NCBI GenBank assembly: GCA_963705885.1
Contig: OY970120.1
Coordinates: forward strand, 806,001-870,000
Direction of reading: 5' to 3'
DNA length: 64,000 bases
Source: MFD01275-c22 sp963705885
Lineage (GTDB): Bacteria > Actinomycetota > Actinomycetes > JACCUZ01
Of this stretch, positions 8,281-19,009 are shown one piece after another. The notes under the pieces are model-generated. The model made no database searches and had not been told where the DNA came from. It saw only the letters and a program-made list of their open reading frames with translations. The translations under genes were made by a program, and so were the position numbers. Within the stretch, counting starts at the first letter, position 1, and every line of letters begins with the position of its first letter.

Positions 8281-8778
8281 ATGAGCGAGATGTCCGAGCT
8301 GACTCTCACGATCATCCGCCTCGGCTTCCTGGCCGTGCTGTGGATGTTCGTGCTGACCGCGGTCAGCGTGATGCGCTCCGACCTGTTCGGCCGTCGGGTC
8401 GCCGGTCGCACGGCCGGCCGCCGACCGCAGGCCGCCGCGCCGCCCCGCCGGCAGAAGGACCCCAAGCCCGCGAAGGGCCGCCGCGGCGTCCCGAGCAGCC
8501 TCGTGGTGACGCACGGCGCCCTGTCCGGGACGACCGTCCGCCTGGCCGACCAGCCCGTCACCCTGGGCCGCAGCCAGGACTCGACGATCGTCCTCGACGA
8601 CGACTACGTCTCGGGCCGGCACGCGCGCTTCTACCCCCAGGACGGGCAGTGGGTCGTCGAGGACATGGGCTCGACCAACGGCACCTACATCGACCGCACC
8701 AAGGTCACGGGGCCCACCCCGGTGAAGATCGGCATGCCCGTGCGGATCGGCAAGACCGTCGTCGAGCTGAGGAAGTAA
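8281..8778 (+). CDS. fhaB: FhaB/FipA: membrane-anchored FHA protein
   Basis: 165 aa, ATG start 28 bases after fhaA. One N-terminal membrane helix (residues 7-30, LTIIRLGFLAVLWMFVLTAV), a basic Pro/Arg linker, then an FHA domain at about 85-160 with TLGRSQDSTI, the SGRHARF binding core and EDMGSTNGTYID. It reads phospho-Thr marks made by PknA/PknB; the mycobacterial homologue FipA links FtsZ and FtsQ during division under oxidative stress. Small gap to pstP (6 bases) shows operon structure. Confidence 0.94.
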   Translation: MSEMSELTLTIIRLGFLAVLWMFVLTAVSVMRSDLFGRRVAGRTAGRRPQAAAPPRRQKDPKPAKGRRGVPSSLVVTHGALSGTTVRLADQPVTLGRSQDSTIVLDDDYVSGRHARFYPQDGQWVVEDMGSTNGTYIDRTKVTGPTPVKIGMPVRIGKTVVELRK

Positions 8779-8784
8779 GCCCGG

Positions 8785-10161
8785 ATGGCGCTCGCGCTCC
8801 GTTACGCGGCACGGTCGGACGTCGGTCTGATCCGGGCCATCAACGAGGACTCCGGCTACGCCGGGCCCCGGCTCCTCGTCATCGCCGACGGCGTCGGCGG
8901 CCACGCGGCGGGCGAGGTGGCCTCGTCGGTGGCCGTGGCCCAGCTCTCCGCGCTGGACGAGGACTCCCCCGGCGGGGACCTCCTCGAGCGGCTTTCCGCC
9001 GCGGTCAACGGCGCCAACAACCACCTGCGCGACATGGTGGTCGGCGACCCCGAGCTCGACGGCATGGGCACGACGCTGACGGCACTGCTGCGCGCCGGCT
9101 CGCGCTTCGGGCTGGTGCACGTCGGCGACTCGCGCTGCTACCTGCTGCGCAACCGCGACCTCCAGCAGATCACCCACGACCACACGTTCGTGCAGACGCT
9201 CGTGGACGAGGGCCGCATCACGGCGGAGGAGGCCGACCACCACCCCCAGCGCAACGTGATCACGAACTCGCTGGACGGGCGCGAGGACCTCGACCTCGAC
9301 CTGTCCGTGCGCGAGACCAGGGCCGGCGACCGCTACCTGCTGTGCAGCGACGGGCTCTCCGGTGTGGTCAGCCACGACACTCTGCGCGACACGCTGCTCG
9401 AGGAGGCCGACACCGACGCCGCGGTCGAGCGCCTCGTCGACCTCGCGCTCAAGGGCGGCGGGCCGGACAACATCACCGCGATCGTCGCCGACGTCGTCGA
9501 GGTCGAGACCAAGCCGCCGTCGGCGGTGCCCCTCACGGTGGGTGCCGCGGCCGAGGGTGTCGTGCAGCGGAGCCAGGCCGACACACCGGCGAGCAAGGCC
9601 GCGGCCCTGCGGCCGCAGCCGGAGGAGACCGACGAGGACGAGCTCGACGACCACCACGGTGGTGGCCCGTCCCGGCTCCGGCGCGTCGTGCTGGCAGTGC
9701 TGCTCCTCGCCCTGCTCGGGGCCGGCGGCTACGGCGCCTACCGCTGGTCGCAGACGCAGTACTACGTCGGCGCCGAGGGCCAGAGCGTCGCCATCTTCCA
9801 GGGGCTGTCGCAGAACGTCGGCCCGCTGCGGACGTCGCAGCTCTACAGCGAGGAGGACATCCCGCTCGACGACCTGCCGGCCTACCAGCGCGAGCGGGTG
9901 GAAGCCGACATCGCCACCGCGGGGCTCGACGACGCACGGCGCATCGTCGACGGGCTGCGGGAGCAGGCCGAGATCTGCCGGGAGCAGGCCGAGGCCGCAG
10001 CCACGCCCGCCCCGGCGGCGACCCCGAGCGCACCCGCCGGCAGCGAGAGCCCCGCGGCCACCACGCCCCCCGGACCGAGCGCGTCCCCGACGCCGACGCC
10101 GACGCCCACCCCCACCGGCGGCACCGGACGGTCGGCGACCGACTGCGGAGGGCCCCGATGA
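8785..10161 (+). CDS. pstP: PstP: membrane PP2C Ser/Thr phosphatase
   Basis: 458 aa. Residues 1-240 are a PP2C phosphatase with metal-binding acids in INEDSG and ADGVGGHAAGE, GMGTTLTAL, VGDSRCYLLR, CSDGLSG and GGPDNITAIV. A membrane helix lies at about 295-315 (VVLAVLLLALLGAGGYGAY), followed by an extracellular part that ends in a Pro/Thr/Ser-rich repeat tail. It reverses the action of the two kinases at the end of the operon. Its stop overlaps the rodA start (ATGA). Confidence 0.95.
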   Translation: MALALRYAARSDVGLIRAINEDSGYAGPRLLVIADGVGGHAAGEVASSVAVAQLSALDEDSPGGDLLERLSAAVNGANNHLRDMVVGDPELDGMGTTLTALLRAGSRFGLVHVGDSRCYLLRNRDLQQITHDHTFVQTLVDEGRITAEEADHHPQRNVITNSLDGREDLDLDLSVRETRAGDRYLLCSDGLSGVVSHDTLRDTLLEEADTDAAVERLVDLALKGGGPDNITAIVADVVEVETKPPSAVPLTVGAAAEGVVQRSQADTPASKAAALRPQPEETDEDELDDHHGGGPSRLRRVVLAVLLLALLGAGGYGAYRWSQTQYYVGAEGQSVAIFQGLSQNVGPLRTSQLYSEEDIPLDDLPAYQRERVEADIATAGLDDARRIVDGLREQAEICREQAEAAATPAPAATPSAPAGSESPAATTPPGPSASPTPTPTPTPTGGTGRSATDCGGPR

Positions 10162-11549
10162 GCCCGCGCCGCGAGGGCCGCAGCGGACGCACGACCGAGC
10201 TGGTCCTGCTGGTGTTCTCCCTGGCCATCGCCATGGCCGCCTACGCGGCGGTCGGGCTCGCCCACGACGGGGTGCTGCCCGCCGGCATGCTCGGCTACGG
10301 CGGTGGCCTGGCCTTCCTCTACGGCGTGGCGCACATCGCGCTGCGCCGGTTCGCGCCGCACGCCGACCCGGTGCTGCTGCCCGCCGCCACGATGATCAAC
10401 GGGCTGGGCCTCGCGGTCATCCACCGGCTCGACCTGGCCTACGCCGACCGCGCCGAGCAGCTCGGCCGCGACGTCCCCTCGGCGGCCGCGCCGGCGCAGC
10501 TCACCTGGACCGCCGTCGGGGTCGTGCTCTTCGTCGTCGTCCTCGTGCTCGTGCGCGACCACCGGATCCTGCAGCGGTTCACCTACACCGCGATGGTCGC
10601 CGGCCTCGTGCTGCTCCTGCTGCCGCTGCTGCCCGTCATCGGCACCACCATCAACGGTGCCCGCATCTGGATCAGGCTCTTCGGCTTCTCCTTCCAGCCC
10701 GGCGAGCTGGCCAAGCTGGTGCTGCTCGTGTTCTTCGCCGGCTACCTGGTGGTCAAGCGCGACGTGCTCGCGCTCGCCAGCCGCCGGGTCGTGGGCATCG
10801 ACCTGCCCCGAGCGCGCGACCTCGGCCCCGTGCTCCTCGCGTGGGCCGCCAGCCTGGGCGTGCTCGTCTTCGAGCGCGACCTGGGCACGTCGCTGCTGTT
10901 CTTCGGGGTGTTCATCGCCCTGCTCTACGTCGCCACCGAGCGCCTGTCCTGGCTGCTCATCGGCGTCGGGCTCTTCCTGTCGGGGTCTTTCCTCGCCTGG
11001 ACGCTGTTCGGTCATGTCCGTGACCGCGTGGACATCTGGCTCAACGCGTTCGCGCCGGAGAACGTCGACGACAGCAGCTACCAGCTCGTGCAGGGCCTGT
11101 TCGGCATGGGCACCGGCGGGCTGCTGGGCAAGGGGCTGGGCCAGGGACGGCCGGACATCGTGCCCTACGCCCAGACCGACTTCATCGTCGCCGCGGTCGG
11201 CGAGGAGCTCGGCCTGACCGGCTTCATGGCGCTGCTGATCGTCTACGCGATCATCGTCCAGCGCGGGATGCGCACCGCCATCGCCGTGCGCGACTCGTTC
11301 GGCAAGCTGCTCGCCGCCGGGCTGGCGTTCTCGGTCGCCCTGCAGGTGTTCGTGGTGGTCGGCGGTGTCACCCGGCTCATCCCGCTGACGGGCCTCACCA
11401 TGCCGTTCCTGTCCTACGGAGGCTCGTCGCTGGTCGCCAACTGGGCGCTGGTCGCGCTGCTGCTGCGCATCAGTGACGCGGCCCGCCGCCCCGCACCGCC
11501 ACCGGCCCCGTCGATCCAGGACGCCAAGACCCAGGTGGTGCGGCTATGA
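10158..11549 (+). CDS. rodA: RodA/FtsW family peptidoglycan polymerase
   Basis: 463 aa SEDS-family lipid II glycosyltransferase of the elongation machinery, about ten membrane helices. ATG 10158 overlaps the pstP stop. Signature stretches: GARIWIRLFGFSFQPGELAK, FERDLGTSLLFFGVF, DFIVAAVGEELGLTG and the C-terminal PFLSYGGSSLVANW. Acts with the PbpA transpeptidase encoded just downstream (49-base gap). Confidence 0.95.
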   Translation: MSPRREGRSGRTTELVLLVFSLAIAMAAYAAVGLAHDGVLPAGMLGYGGGLAFLYGVAHIALRRFAPHADPVLLPAATMINGLGLAVIHRLDLAYADRAEQLGRDVPSAAAPAQLTWTAVGVVLFVVVLVLVRDHRILQRFTYTAMVAGLVLLLLPLLPVIGTTINGARIWIRLFGFSFQPGELAKLVLLVFFAGYLVVKRDVLALASRRVVGIDLPRARDLGPVLLAWAASLGVLVFERDLGTSLLFFGVFIALLYVATERLSWLLIGVGLFLSGSFLAWTLFGHVRDRVDIWLNAFAPENVDDSSYQLVQGLFGMGTGGLLGKGLGQGRPDIVPYAQTDFIVAAVGEELGLTGFMALLIVYAIIVQRGMRTAIAVRDSFGKLLAAGLAFSVALQVFVVVGGVTRLIPLTGLTMPFLSYGGSSLVANWALVALLLRISDAARRPAPPPAPSIQDAKTQVVRL

Positions 11550-11598
11550 CATCCCCGCGCCGTCGCTCGCTGCGCTCCCGACTCCACGAGGCCCCCGC

Positions 11599-13056
11599 AT
11601 GAACGCGCCCCTGCGCCGACTCTCGGTCGCGGTGATGCTGCTGTTCGGCCTGCTGCTGCTCAACGCGAACTACCTGCAGGTGATCCGCGCCGACGAGCTG
11701 CACAACGACAACAGCAACCCGCGGCTGATCGCCGAGGAGTACTCCCGCGAGCGCGGGCCGATCCTCGTCGGCGGCGAGCCCGTGGCGCGCAGCGTCGAGA
11801 CCGACGACCGGCTGAAGTACCTGCGGACCTACACCGACGGCAAGCTCTACGCGCCCGCCACGGGGTTCTACTCCCTCGTCTACGGCGCGAGCGGCGTCGA
11901 GCGGGAGTCGAACTCCATCCTCGCCGGCACCGACGACAGCCTGTTCGTCCGCCGGGTCATCGACCTGCTGACCGGGACCCAGCCCAAGGGCGGCAGCGTC
12001 GCGCTGACCCTCGTGCCAGCCGCGCAGAAGGCGGCCTACGACGGCCTGCGCAAGCTCGGTGCGAAGGGCTCGGTCGTGGCGATCGACCCGTCGACCGGGG
12101 CCATCCTGGCCATGGCCTCGACGCCGTCGTACGACCCGGCTGCGCTTGCGTCGCACTCGCCCACGGAGGTCCGCCGCAACTACGAGCGGCTGGACGCCGC
12201 GTCGGGCAAGCCGATGCTCAACCGGGCGCTGCGCGCGACCTACCCGCCGGGGTCGACCTTCAAGATCGTGACTGCCGCGGCGGCGCTCGAGAGCGGGCAG
12301 TACAGCCCGGACACCGAGGTCAACAACGACGCCCGGCTCGACCTCCCGCTCACCGACGACACGCTGCCCAACTTCGACGGTGCGCCCTGCAACAGCTCGG
12401 GCCGGGCCACTCTCACCGACGCGCTCAAGCGGTCGTGCAACGTGGCGTTCGGCGAGGTCGGCCTCGAGCTCGGGGCCCAGGCCCTGCGCGAGCAGGCCCG
12501 CAAGTTCGGCTTCGACGAGGCGATCGACGTGCCGATGCGCAGCGTGCCCAGCCGCTTCCCCGACGACCCCGACGAGCCGCAGACGGCGCTGTCGGCGATC
12601 GGCCAGTTCGACGTGCGGGCGACACCGCTGCAGATGGCGATGGTGGTCGCCGCCGTCGCCAACCGCGGCGTGCTCATGAAGCCCTACCTCGTGCAGGAGG
12701 TGCGGGCCCCGGACCTGTCCGTCCTCGACACCACCCGGCCGACCGAGCTGGGCACCGCCGTGAGCCCGCAGACCGCGGCCTCGCTGGCGCAGATGCTGAC
12801 CGGGGTCGTGAACGACGGCACCGGCACGAACGCCGCGATCGACGGTGTGCAGGTGGCCGGCAAGACCGGCACCGCGCAGCAGGGGTCCGACCGCAAGCCG
12901 CACGCGTGGTTCGTGTCCTTCGCCCCCTCGGACACCGACGCCCGGGTGGCTGTCGCGGTCGTGGTCGAGGAGGGCGCCGACGCGCCCGAGGTGAGCGGCA
13001 ACCAGCTGGCGGCGCCGATCGCGCGCGACGTCATGCGGGCGGTGCTGGACCGGTGA
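11599..13056 (+). CDS. pbpA: PbpA: class B penicillin-binding protein (transpeptidase)
   Basis: 485 aa from ATG 11599. One N-terminal membrane anchor (residues 8-25), a short non-catalytic domain, and a transpeptidase domain with all three active-site motifs: SxxK in GSTFKIVTA, SxN in KRSCNVAFG and KTG in AGKTGTAQQ. It cross-links peptidoglycan made by RodA. Start with modest ribosome site (CACGAGGCCC). Stop overlaps the GTG of pknA (GTGA), so the two are coupled. Confidence 0.95.
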   Translation: MNAPLRRLSVAVMLLFGLLLLNANYLQVIRADELHNDNSNPRLIAEEYSRERGPILVGGEPVARSVETDDRLKYLRTYTDGKLYAPATGFYSLVYGASGVERESNSILAGTDDSLFVRRVIDLLTGTQPKGGSVALTLVPAAQKAAYDGLRKLGAKGSVVAIDPSTGAILAMASTPSYDPAALASHSPTEVRRNYERLDAASGKPMLNRALRATYPPGSTFKIVTAAAALESGQYSPDTEVNNDARLDLPLTDDTLPNFDGAPCNSSGRATLTDALKRSCNVAFGEVGLELGAQALREQARKFGFDEAIDVPMRSVPSRFPDDPDEPQTALSAIGQFDVRATPLQMAMVVAAVANRGVLMKPYLVQEVRAPDLSVLDTTRPTELGTAVSPQTAASLAQMLTGVVNDGTGTNAAIDGVQVAGKTGTAQQGSDRKPHAWFVSFAPSDTDARVAVAVVVEEGADAPEVSGNQLAAPIARDVMRAVLDR

Positions 13057-14561
13057 GCCCGGCCACCGACCAGGTCCTGGGCGGGCGCTACCGGCTCACG
13101 GAGCGGATCGCCGGCGGCGGCATGGGCGAGGTGTGGCGCGCCCGCGACGAGGTCCTCGAGCGCTACGTCGCCGTGAAGATCATGCGCAAGGAGTACGCCG
13201 ACGACCCGACGTTCCTGGAGCGCTTCCGGGCCGAGGCACGGCACGCGGCGGGCCTGTCGCACGCCAACATCGCGGCGGTCTACGACTTCGGCAACGGCGG
13301 CGTCGGAGACGCCGGCGGCCCCTTCCTCGTGATGGAGCACGTCCCCGGTGAGCCACTGTCGGCCCTGGTGGCCCGCGAGGGCGCCCTGACCGCCACGAGG
13401 ACGCTCGAGATCGTCGGACAGGCGGCGCTGGGCCTGCAGGCCGCGCACGACGCCGGGGTGGTCCACCGCGACGTGAAGCCGGGCAACATCCTCGTGACGC
13501 CGGGCGACCGGGTGCGCATCACCGACTTCGGCATCGCGCGCGCGGCGAACTCCGTGCCGCTGACGCAGACCGGCGCCATCATGGGCACCGCCTACTACAT
13601 CTCGCCCGAGCAGGCGAGCGGCGGGTCGGTCACGCCGGCCAGCGACGTCTACTCGCTCGGCATCGTCGCCTACGAGTGCCTGACCGGGCGGCGGCCGTTC
13701 GCGGGGGACACCCCCGTCAGCGTCGCCCTGGCGCAGGTGCGCGACGAGCCGCCGGCCCTGCCGGCGTCGCTGCCCACGCCGGTGGGCGACCTGGTGATGC
13801 GCATGCTCGCCAAGGACCCGGCGGACCGGCCCGCGAGCGCCGGGGCGCTCGGCCGGGAGGCGCTGTCCCTGGCGCCCACGCTGCAGCTGGTGCCTGCGGA
13901 GGCCACGCGGGTTCTCCCCGTGGCCGGCGCCGCCGCCGCGGCAGGCGTGGCGGGAGCCGCGGGGGCAGGCGTCGCGGCGCACGCCGCGGCGGCCCGGGCC
14001 GGCGGCGACCTCGGGCCCCCGACACCCGGTCACGGGACGACCACCGTCGTCACCCGGCACGACCCCGACACCGATCCCGGTTTCCGTCTCCCCGCCGCGT
14101 CTCAGCTGCCGAGCTGGCTGCCGTACGCCGTCGCGCTCGTCGTCCTCGCAGTCCTGCTCCTCCTCGTGGCGCAGGCGTGCGGGAACAACGACGCGGACCC
14201 CGCGGCCGGCACCGGCGACGCGGCGCAGACGGCCTCCGAGGCGGCCGGCGTCGCGGTCGACGCCGCCGCCTACGTGGGCCGGCCGGTCGCCGAGGCGCGG
14301 GCGGACCTCGGGGGCCTGGGGCTGCGCGTGGCGGTCGACCGGACCGTCGGGGGCGGCGAGGTCGGTACCGTGAAGGCGGTCTCCCCGACCGGGTCCGTCC
14401 CGCCGGGGAGCCTGGTCACGCTCGAGGCCGTCGCGGCGCCACCGCCGCAGGACGACGACGGCGCCGACGAGGACGACGAGCGCAAGAGCAACGGCAAGAG
14501 CAAGGGCAAGAACAAGGACAAGGGCCGAGGGAACGACCCGGGCGACGAAGGGGACGACTGA
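13053..14561 (+). CDS. pknA: PknA-like Ser/Thr kinase with one extracellular PASTA domain
   Basis: 502 aa, GTG start overlapping the pbpA stop. Kinase domain residues 12-275: Gly loop AGGGMG, Lys42 in VAVKIMRK, catalytic Asp140 in HRDVKPGN, DFG at 158-160, SPEQ. Then an Ala/Gly-rich linker (about 288-315), a membrane helix (about 355-375, LPYAVALVVLAVLLLLVAQA) and a single PASTA-type domain (about 408-468, AYVGRPVAEARADLGGLGL). The C-terminus is a Lys/Gly/Asp-rich tail. Mycobacterial PknA has no PASTA domain, so this version may sense the wall on its own. Directly coupled to pknB. Confidence 0.92.
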   Translation: MSPATDQVLGGRYRLTERIAGGGMGEVWRARDEVLERYVAVKIMRKEYADDPTFLERFRAEARHAAGLSHANIAAVYDFGNGGVGDAGGPFLVMEHVPGEPLSALVAREGALTATRTLEIVGQAALGLQAAHDAGVVHRDVKPGNILVTPGDRVRITDFGIARAANSVPLTQTGAIMGTAYYISPEQASGGSVTPASDVYSLGIVAYECLTGRRPFAGDTPVSVALAQVRDEPPALPASLPTPVGDLVMRMLAKDPADRPASAGALGREALSLAPTLQLVPAEATRVLPVAGAAAAAGVAGAAGAGVAAHAAAARAGGDLGPPTPGHGTTTVVTRHDPDTDPGFRLPAASQLPSWLPYAVALVVLAVLLLLVAQACGNNDADPAAGTGDAAQTASEAAGVAVDAAAYVGRPVAEARADLGGLGLRVAVDRTVGGGEVGTVKAVSPTGSVPPGSLVTLEAVAAPPPQDDDGADEDDERKSNGKSKGKNKDKGRGNDPGDEGDD

Positions 14562-16297
<1,736 letters not shown>

Positions 16298-16301
<4 letters not shown>

Positions 16302-16322
16302 CCGGTCGAGCCGACCGGTCAG
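16298..16322. terminator. Bidirectional hairpin between convergent pknB and trpG
   Basis: Perfect 10-bp inverted repeat, CTGACCGGTC (16298-16307) and GACCGGTCAG (16313-16322), loop gagcc. The stop codon of pknB (16299-16301) lies in the left arm and that of trpG in the right arm. No T-run, as usual in actinobacteria. Confidence 0.75.
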
Positions 16323-16954
16323 GCCGACCGTCCGACCACGGGGGCCAGGCCCTCCGCACGCGCGGGGGCGTCGGGGTCGCCGCAGGTCGCGAGCCAGGTC
16401 GCGAGGAGGCGGTGGCCGCCCTCGGTCAGCACCGACTCGGGGTGGAACTGCACCCCCTCGACGGCGAGGTCACGGTGGCGCAGCCCCATCACGACCCCAC
16501 CCTCGGTGCGGCCGGTCACCTCGAGCTCGTCGGGCACCGAGTCCGGGCGCACGGTGAGCGAGTGGTAGCGGGTGGCGGTGAACGGTGACGGCAGGCCGCT
16601 GAGGACGCCGGCGCCCTCGTGCAGCACCGCACTCGTCTTGCCGTGCAGCAGCTCCGGTGCGCGCTCGACGACACCGCCGTAGGCGACCGCGATCGCCTGG
16701 TGTCCGAGACAGACGCCGAGCAGCGGCACGGACCCGGCGCACTCGCGCACGATGTCGACGCAGACGCCGGCGCGCTCCGGCGTACCGGGGCCGGGGCTGA
16801 GCAGGACGCCGTCGTAGGCACCCGCCTCCTCGGGGGTGACCTCGTCGTTGCGTCGCACGGTGCAGTCGGCGCCGAGCTGGGCGAGGTACTGCACCAGGTT
16901 GAACACGAAGCTGTCGTAGTTGTCGACGACGAGGACCCGTCGGGGAGCGGTCAC
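16319..16954 (-). CDS. trpG: Class I glutamine amidotransferase, anthranilate/ADC synthase component II
   Basis: 211 aa from GTG 16954, giving RRVLVVDNYDSFVFNLVQYL, the family N-terminus. Nucleophile Cys82 in GVCLGHQAIAVAYGG; His and Glu of the triad in VQFHPES; oxyanion residues in SPGPGTPE. It supplies ammonia from glutamine for chorismate amination. No component I gene is near, so tryptophan or folate use cannot be decided; in mycobacteria the gene at this place is called trpG. Its start overlaps the stop of the upstream small membrane gene (GTGA). Confidence 0.92.
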   Translation of the reverse strand: MTAPRRVLVVDNYDSFVFNLVQYLAQLGADCTVRRNDEVTPEEAGAYDGVLLSPGPGTPERAGVCVDIVRECAGSVPLLGVCLGHQAIAVAYGGVVERAPELLHGKTSAVLHEGAGVLSGLPSPFTATRYHSLTVRPDSVPDELEVTGRTEGGVVMGLRHRDLAVEGVQFHPESVLTEGGHRLLATWLATCGDPDAPARAEGLAPVVGRSA

Positions 16955-17109
16955 GAGCCGACCGTCACGTCGAGGAAGGGCAGGGCGTCCTCGGCCCACG
17001 GGAACACGGTCGTGAACAGCAGCACCACGACCGCGGCCACCAGCGCCAGCGCGAGCAGGAGCCTCACGGGCAGGGGGCCGGGGAGGCGGCGCCAGATCCA
17101 GGCGTACAA
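16951..17109 (-). CDS. Small membrane protein between sortase and trpG
   Basis: 52 aa from TTG 17109, two bases after the sortase stop, with GAAGGGGG about eight bases upstream. Sequence begins LYAWIWRRLPG, one membrane helix RLLLALALVAAVVVLLFTTV, and a C-terminal PWAEDALPFLDVTV motif. Very similar short proteins sit at this place in other actinobacteria; function unknown, perhaps a division or sortase accessory factor given crgA nearby. The TTG start and size make it easy to miss. Confidence 0.75.
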   Translation of the reverse strand: MYAWIWRRLPGPLPVRLLLALALVAAVVVLLFTTVFPWAEDALPFLDVTVGS

Positions 17110-17111
17110 GC

Positions 17112-17804
17112 CTAGGCCCCCTTCACCAGCACGGGCGGCGGGCCGTCGGTGCGCGCCCGCTGCTCCTCGAGGTGGCCGAAGACGATGAGCCGCTCGGTCG
17201 AGGACCAGCGCGGGTTGCACGTCGTGAGCGTGATGAGCGGCTCGTCCGGCTCCGCGCCACGCTTGCCGGGCACGGGGTCGAGGACCCAGGTGTCGGTGGG
17301 CCGCACGATCAGGGTCCGGTCCACGACGTAGGTGTACCAGTGGTCCCGGGTCTCGGCGACCAGCCGGTCGCCGCGCCGCACCCGGTCGAGGTCGGCGAAC
17401 GGCTCGCCGTGCGTGGCGCGGTGCCCGGCGATCGCGAAGTTGCCGGGCTCACCCGCCTGGACGGTGTCGGGGTAGTGGCCCACACCGCGCTCGAGCTCGC
17501 CCTGCCCCACGCCCTCGACGACGGGCACCGTGGAGCCCTCGCCGAGGCGCGGGATGTGCAGGAACGCCACACCCTGGCCGGTCCGGAAGGGCTCGGGCTC
17601 GGCGTCCGACCCGCTCGACGGCGTGACGGGCGGGCGCTCCCAGCTCTCCCGCAGCGCGTCGGTGACCTTGCCCTGCGCCCGCTCGGCCTCGACGTTGGTC
17701 CACACGAGCTGGTAGGCCGCGAACAGCAGCAGCACGAGCCCGGCGGTCACGAGCAGCTCCCCGAACCCCCGGACTCCCGTGCGGACCGCCGAGCCCACCG
17801 TCAC
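17112..17804 (-). CDS. Class E sortase
   Basis: 230 aa. N-terminal membrane anchor (residues 15-35, ELLVTAGLVLLLFAAYQLVW), then a sortase beta-barrel with catalytic His128 (AIAGHRATHG), Cys196 (TLTTCNPRW) and Arg205 (STERLIVFG). The TLTTC context and a Tyr before the catalytic His region fit class E sortases of actinobacteria that prefer LAxTG-like signals. No sortase substrate is visible nearby. GTG start; stop of the upstream DUF881 gene is four bases away. Confidence 0.92.
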   Translation of the reverse strand: MTVGSAVRTGVRGFGELLVTAGLVLLLFAAYQLVWTNVEAERAQGKVTDALRESWERPPVTPSSGSDAEPEPFRTGQGVAFLHIPRLGEGSTVPVVEGVGQGELERGVGHYPDTVQAGEPGNFAIAGHRATHGEPFADLDRVRRGDRLVAETRDHWYTYVVDRTLIVRPTDTWVLDPVPGKRGAEPDEPLITLTTCNPRWSSTERLIVFGHLEEQRARTDGPPPVLVKGA

Positions 17805-17808
17805 CGGG

Positions 17809-18534
17809 TCACGCCGCGGTCCGGGCGTGCAGCAGGTCGAGCGAGCCGTCGTACGGCGGCAGGCGCACCTCGGTCTGGTCCTCCGCGCGGTAGACCAGCC
17901 CGAACCGGTCGGCGTAGTAGCGGTAGAGCGCGACGCCCTCGGAGGTGTCGAGCGCGAAGCGCAGCCGCTGCGGGTCGCCGATGGCGGTGATCTCGTACGG
18001 CGGCGAGTAGACCCGGCCGCGCAGGATCAGCGTGTTGCCGACGCAGCGGACGGCCCCGGTGGTGACCATCCGCTGGTCCATGATCTGCATGGCCTCGGCG
18101 CCGCCGTTCCACAGCGCGTTCACCACCGCCTGCACGTCCTGCTGGTGGACCACCAGGTCGTCGGGCGTCGCGTCCGGGGGCAGGACGCGGTCGGCGGAGC
18201 GCGGTGCGTCGGCGAGCACCACCCGGATGCCGGGGCCCTCGACCGGCACGGTGCCGGCGGCGTACTCGAGGTCGCGGGCCCGGCGCTGCTCCGCCGCCAC
18301 CCGGCGGTCGGTCTCGCCGGCCTGCTGCGTGGCCGCCTCCACCTCGCGGCGCAGCCGATCCACCCGGTCGGTCACCTCGTCGGCGCGCTGCTCCTCGGCC
18401 CGGATCAGGTCGGCGAGGTCGCTGCGGTCGCCGCCGCGCAGGTCACCACCGCGGGCGGCACCCGCGCTGGTGGCGAAGAGCACACCGGCGGCGGCGAAGG
18501 CCAGCGGCGCGGCCAGGCGCCAGGTGGCTCGCAC
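17809..18534 (-). CDS. DUF881 family membrane-anchored protein
   Basis: 241 aa from GTG 18534, supported by ACGGAGG ten bases upstream; longer reading to 18579 has no ribosome site. Hydrophobic N-terminal segment (residues 5-27), a coiled-coil region rich in Arg/Glu/Asp (about 30-85), then the DUF881 fold with VEGPGIRVVLADAP, VNALWNGGAEAM, VGNTLILRGRVYSPPYEITAIGD split across strands. Homologues sit beside crgA in most actinobacteria and are thought to act at the division site; no enzyme activity is known. Confidence 0.88.
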   Translation of the reverse strand: MRATWRLAAPLAFAAAGVLFATSAGAARGGDLRGGDRSDLADLIRAEEQRADEVTDRVDRLRREVEAATQQAGETDRRVAAEQRRARDLEYAAGTVPVEGPGIRVVLADAPRSADRVLPPDATPDDLVVHQQDVQAVVNALWNGGAEAMQIMDQRMVTTGAVRCVGNTLILRGRVYSPPYEITAIGDPQRLRFALDTSEGVALYRYYADRFGLVYRAEDQTEVRLPPYDGSLDLLHARTAA

Positions 18535-18600
18535 GCTCGTCGACCTCCGTCTCGGGCATCGGTCGTGGTCAGGGGTCACCGGCGCGTCCCGGCCGGGCCG

Positions 18601-18633
18601 TTACGCTGGTGGGAAGGCTCTCGCCCCTACGCT
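18601..18633 (+). promoter_or_regulatory. Two candidate -10 elements upstream of crgA
   Basis: TTACGCT at 18601-18607 and TACGCT at 18628-18633 both match TANNNT. The second would give a leader of about 50 bases before crgA. No clear -35 box. Confidence 0.35.
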
Positions 18634-18689
18634 AACCGACGAACGGCGCCCGCTGACGGTGCCGCCGAGTCGCAGGAAGGAACAGACCG

Positions 18690-18941
18690 GTGCCCAAGTC
18701 GCGCATCCGCCGCCGCTTCGCCTTCACCCCGCCGCAGGAGCGCTCGAACGCGGTCCGGGTCGGCAGCCCGCGGTGGCTGGCGCCGCTGATGGTGGCGTTC
18801 TTCGTCATCGGGCTGCTGTGGGTCGTCGTCTACTACGTGACTCAGACCGAGTACCCGATCGAGAAGCTCGGGCTGTGGAACATGTTCATCGGCTTCGGGC
18901 TGATCATGGTCGGCTTCGGGCTGTCCACGCGCTGGAAGTGA
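18690..18941 (+). CDS. crgA: CrgA: divisome membrane protein
   Basis: 83 aa, GTG start after AGGAAGGAA. Two membrane helices (about 30-50 and 63-80) separated by the conserved TEYPIEKLGLWN loop, basic N-terminus MPKSRIRRRFAFTPP. CrgA is an actinobacterial cell-division protein that interacts with FtsZ, FtsI and other divisome parts. Divergent from the DUF881/sortase/trpG series. Confidence 0.95.
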   Translation: MPKSRIRRRFAFTPPQERSNAVRVGSPRWLAPLMVAFFVIGLLWVVVYYVTQTEYPIEKLGLWNMFIGFGLIMVGFGLSTRWK

Positions 18942-19009
18942 CCACCGGCCGTCGGACCGGTGTCCGGCCGTGACCAGAGCCCCAACCTGCGGAAACACAC
19001 CGCTGTAAG

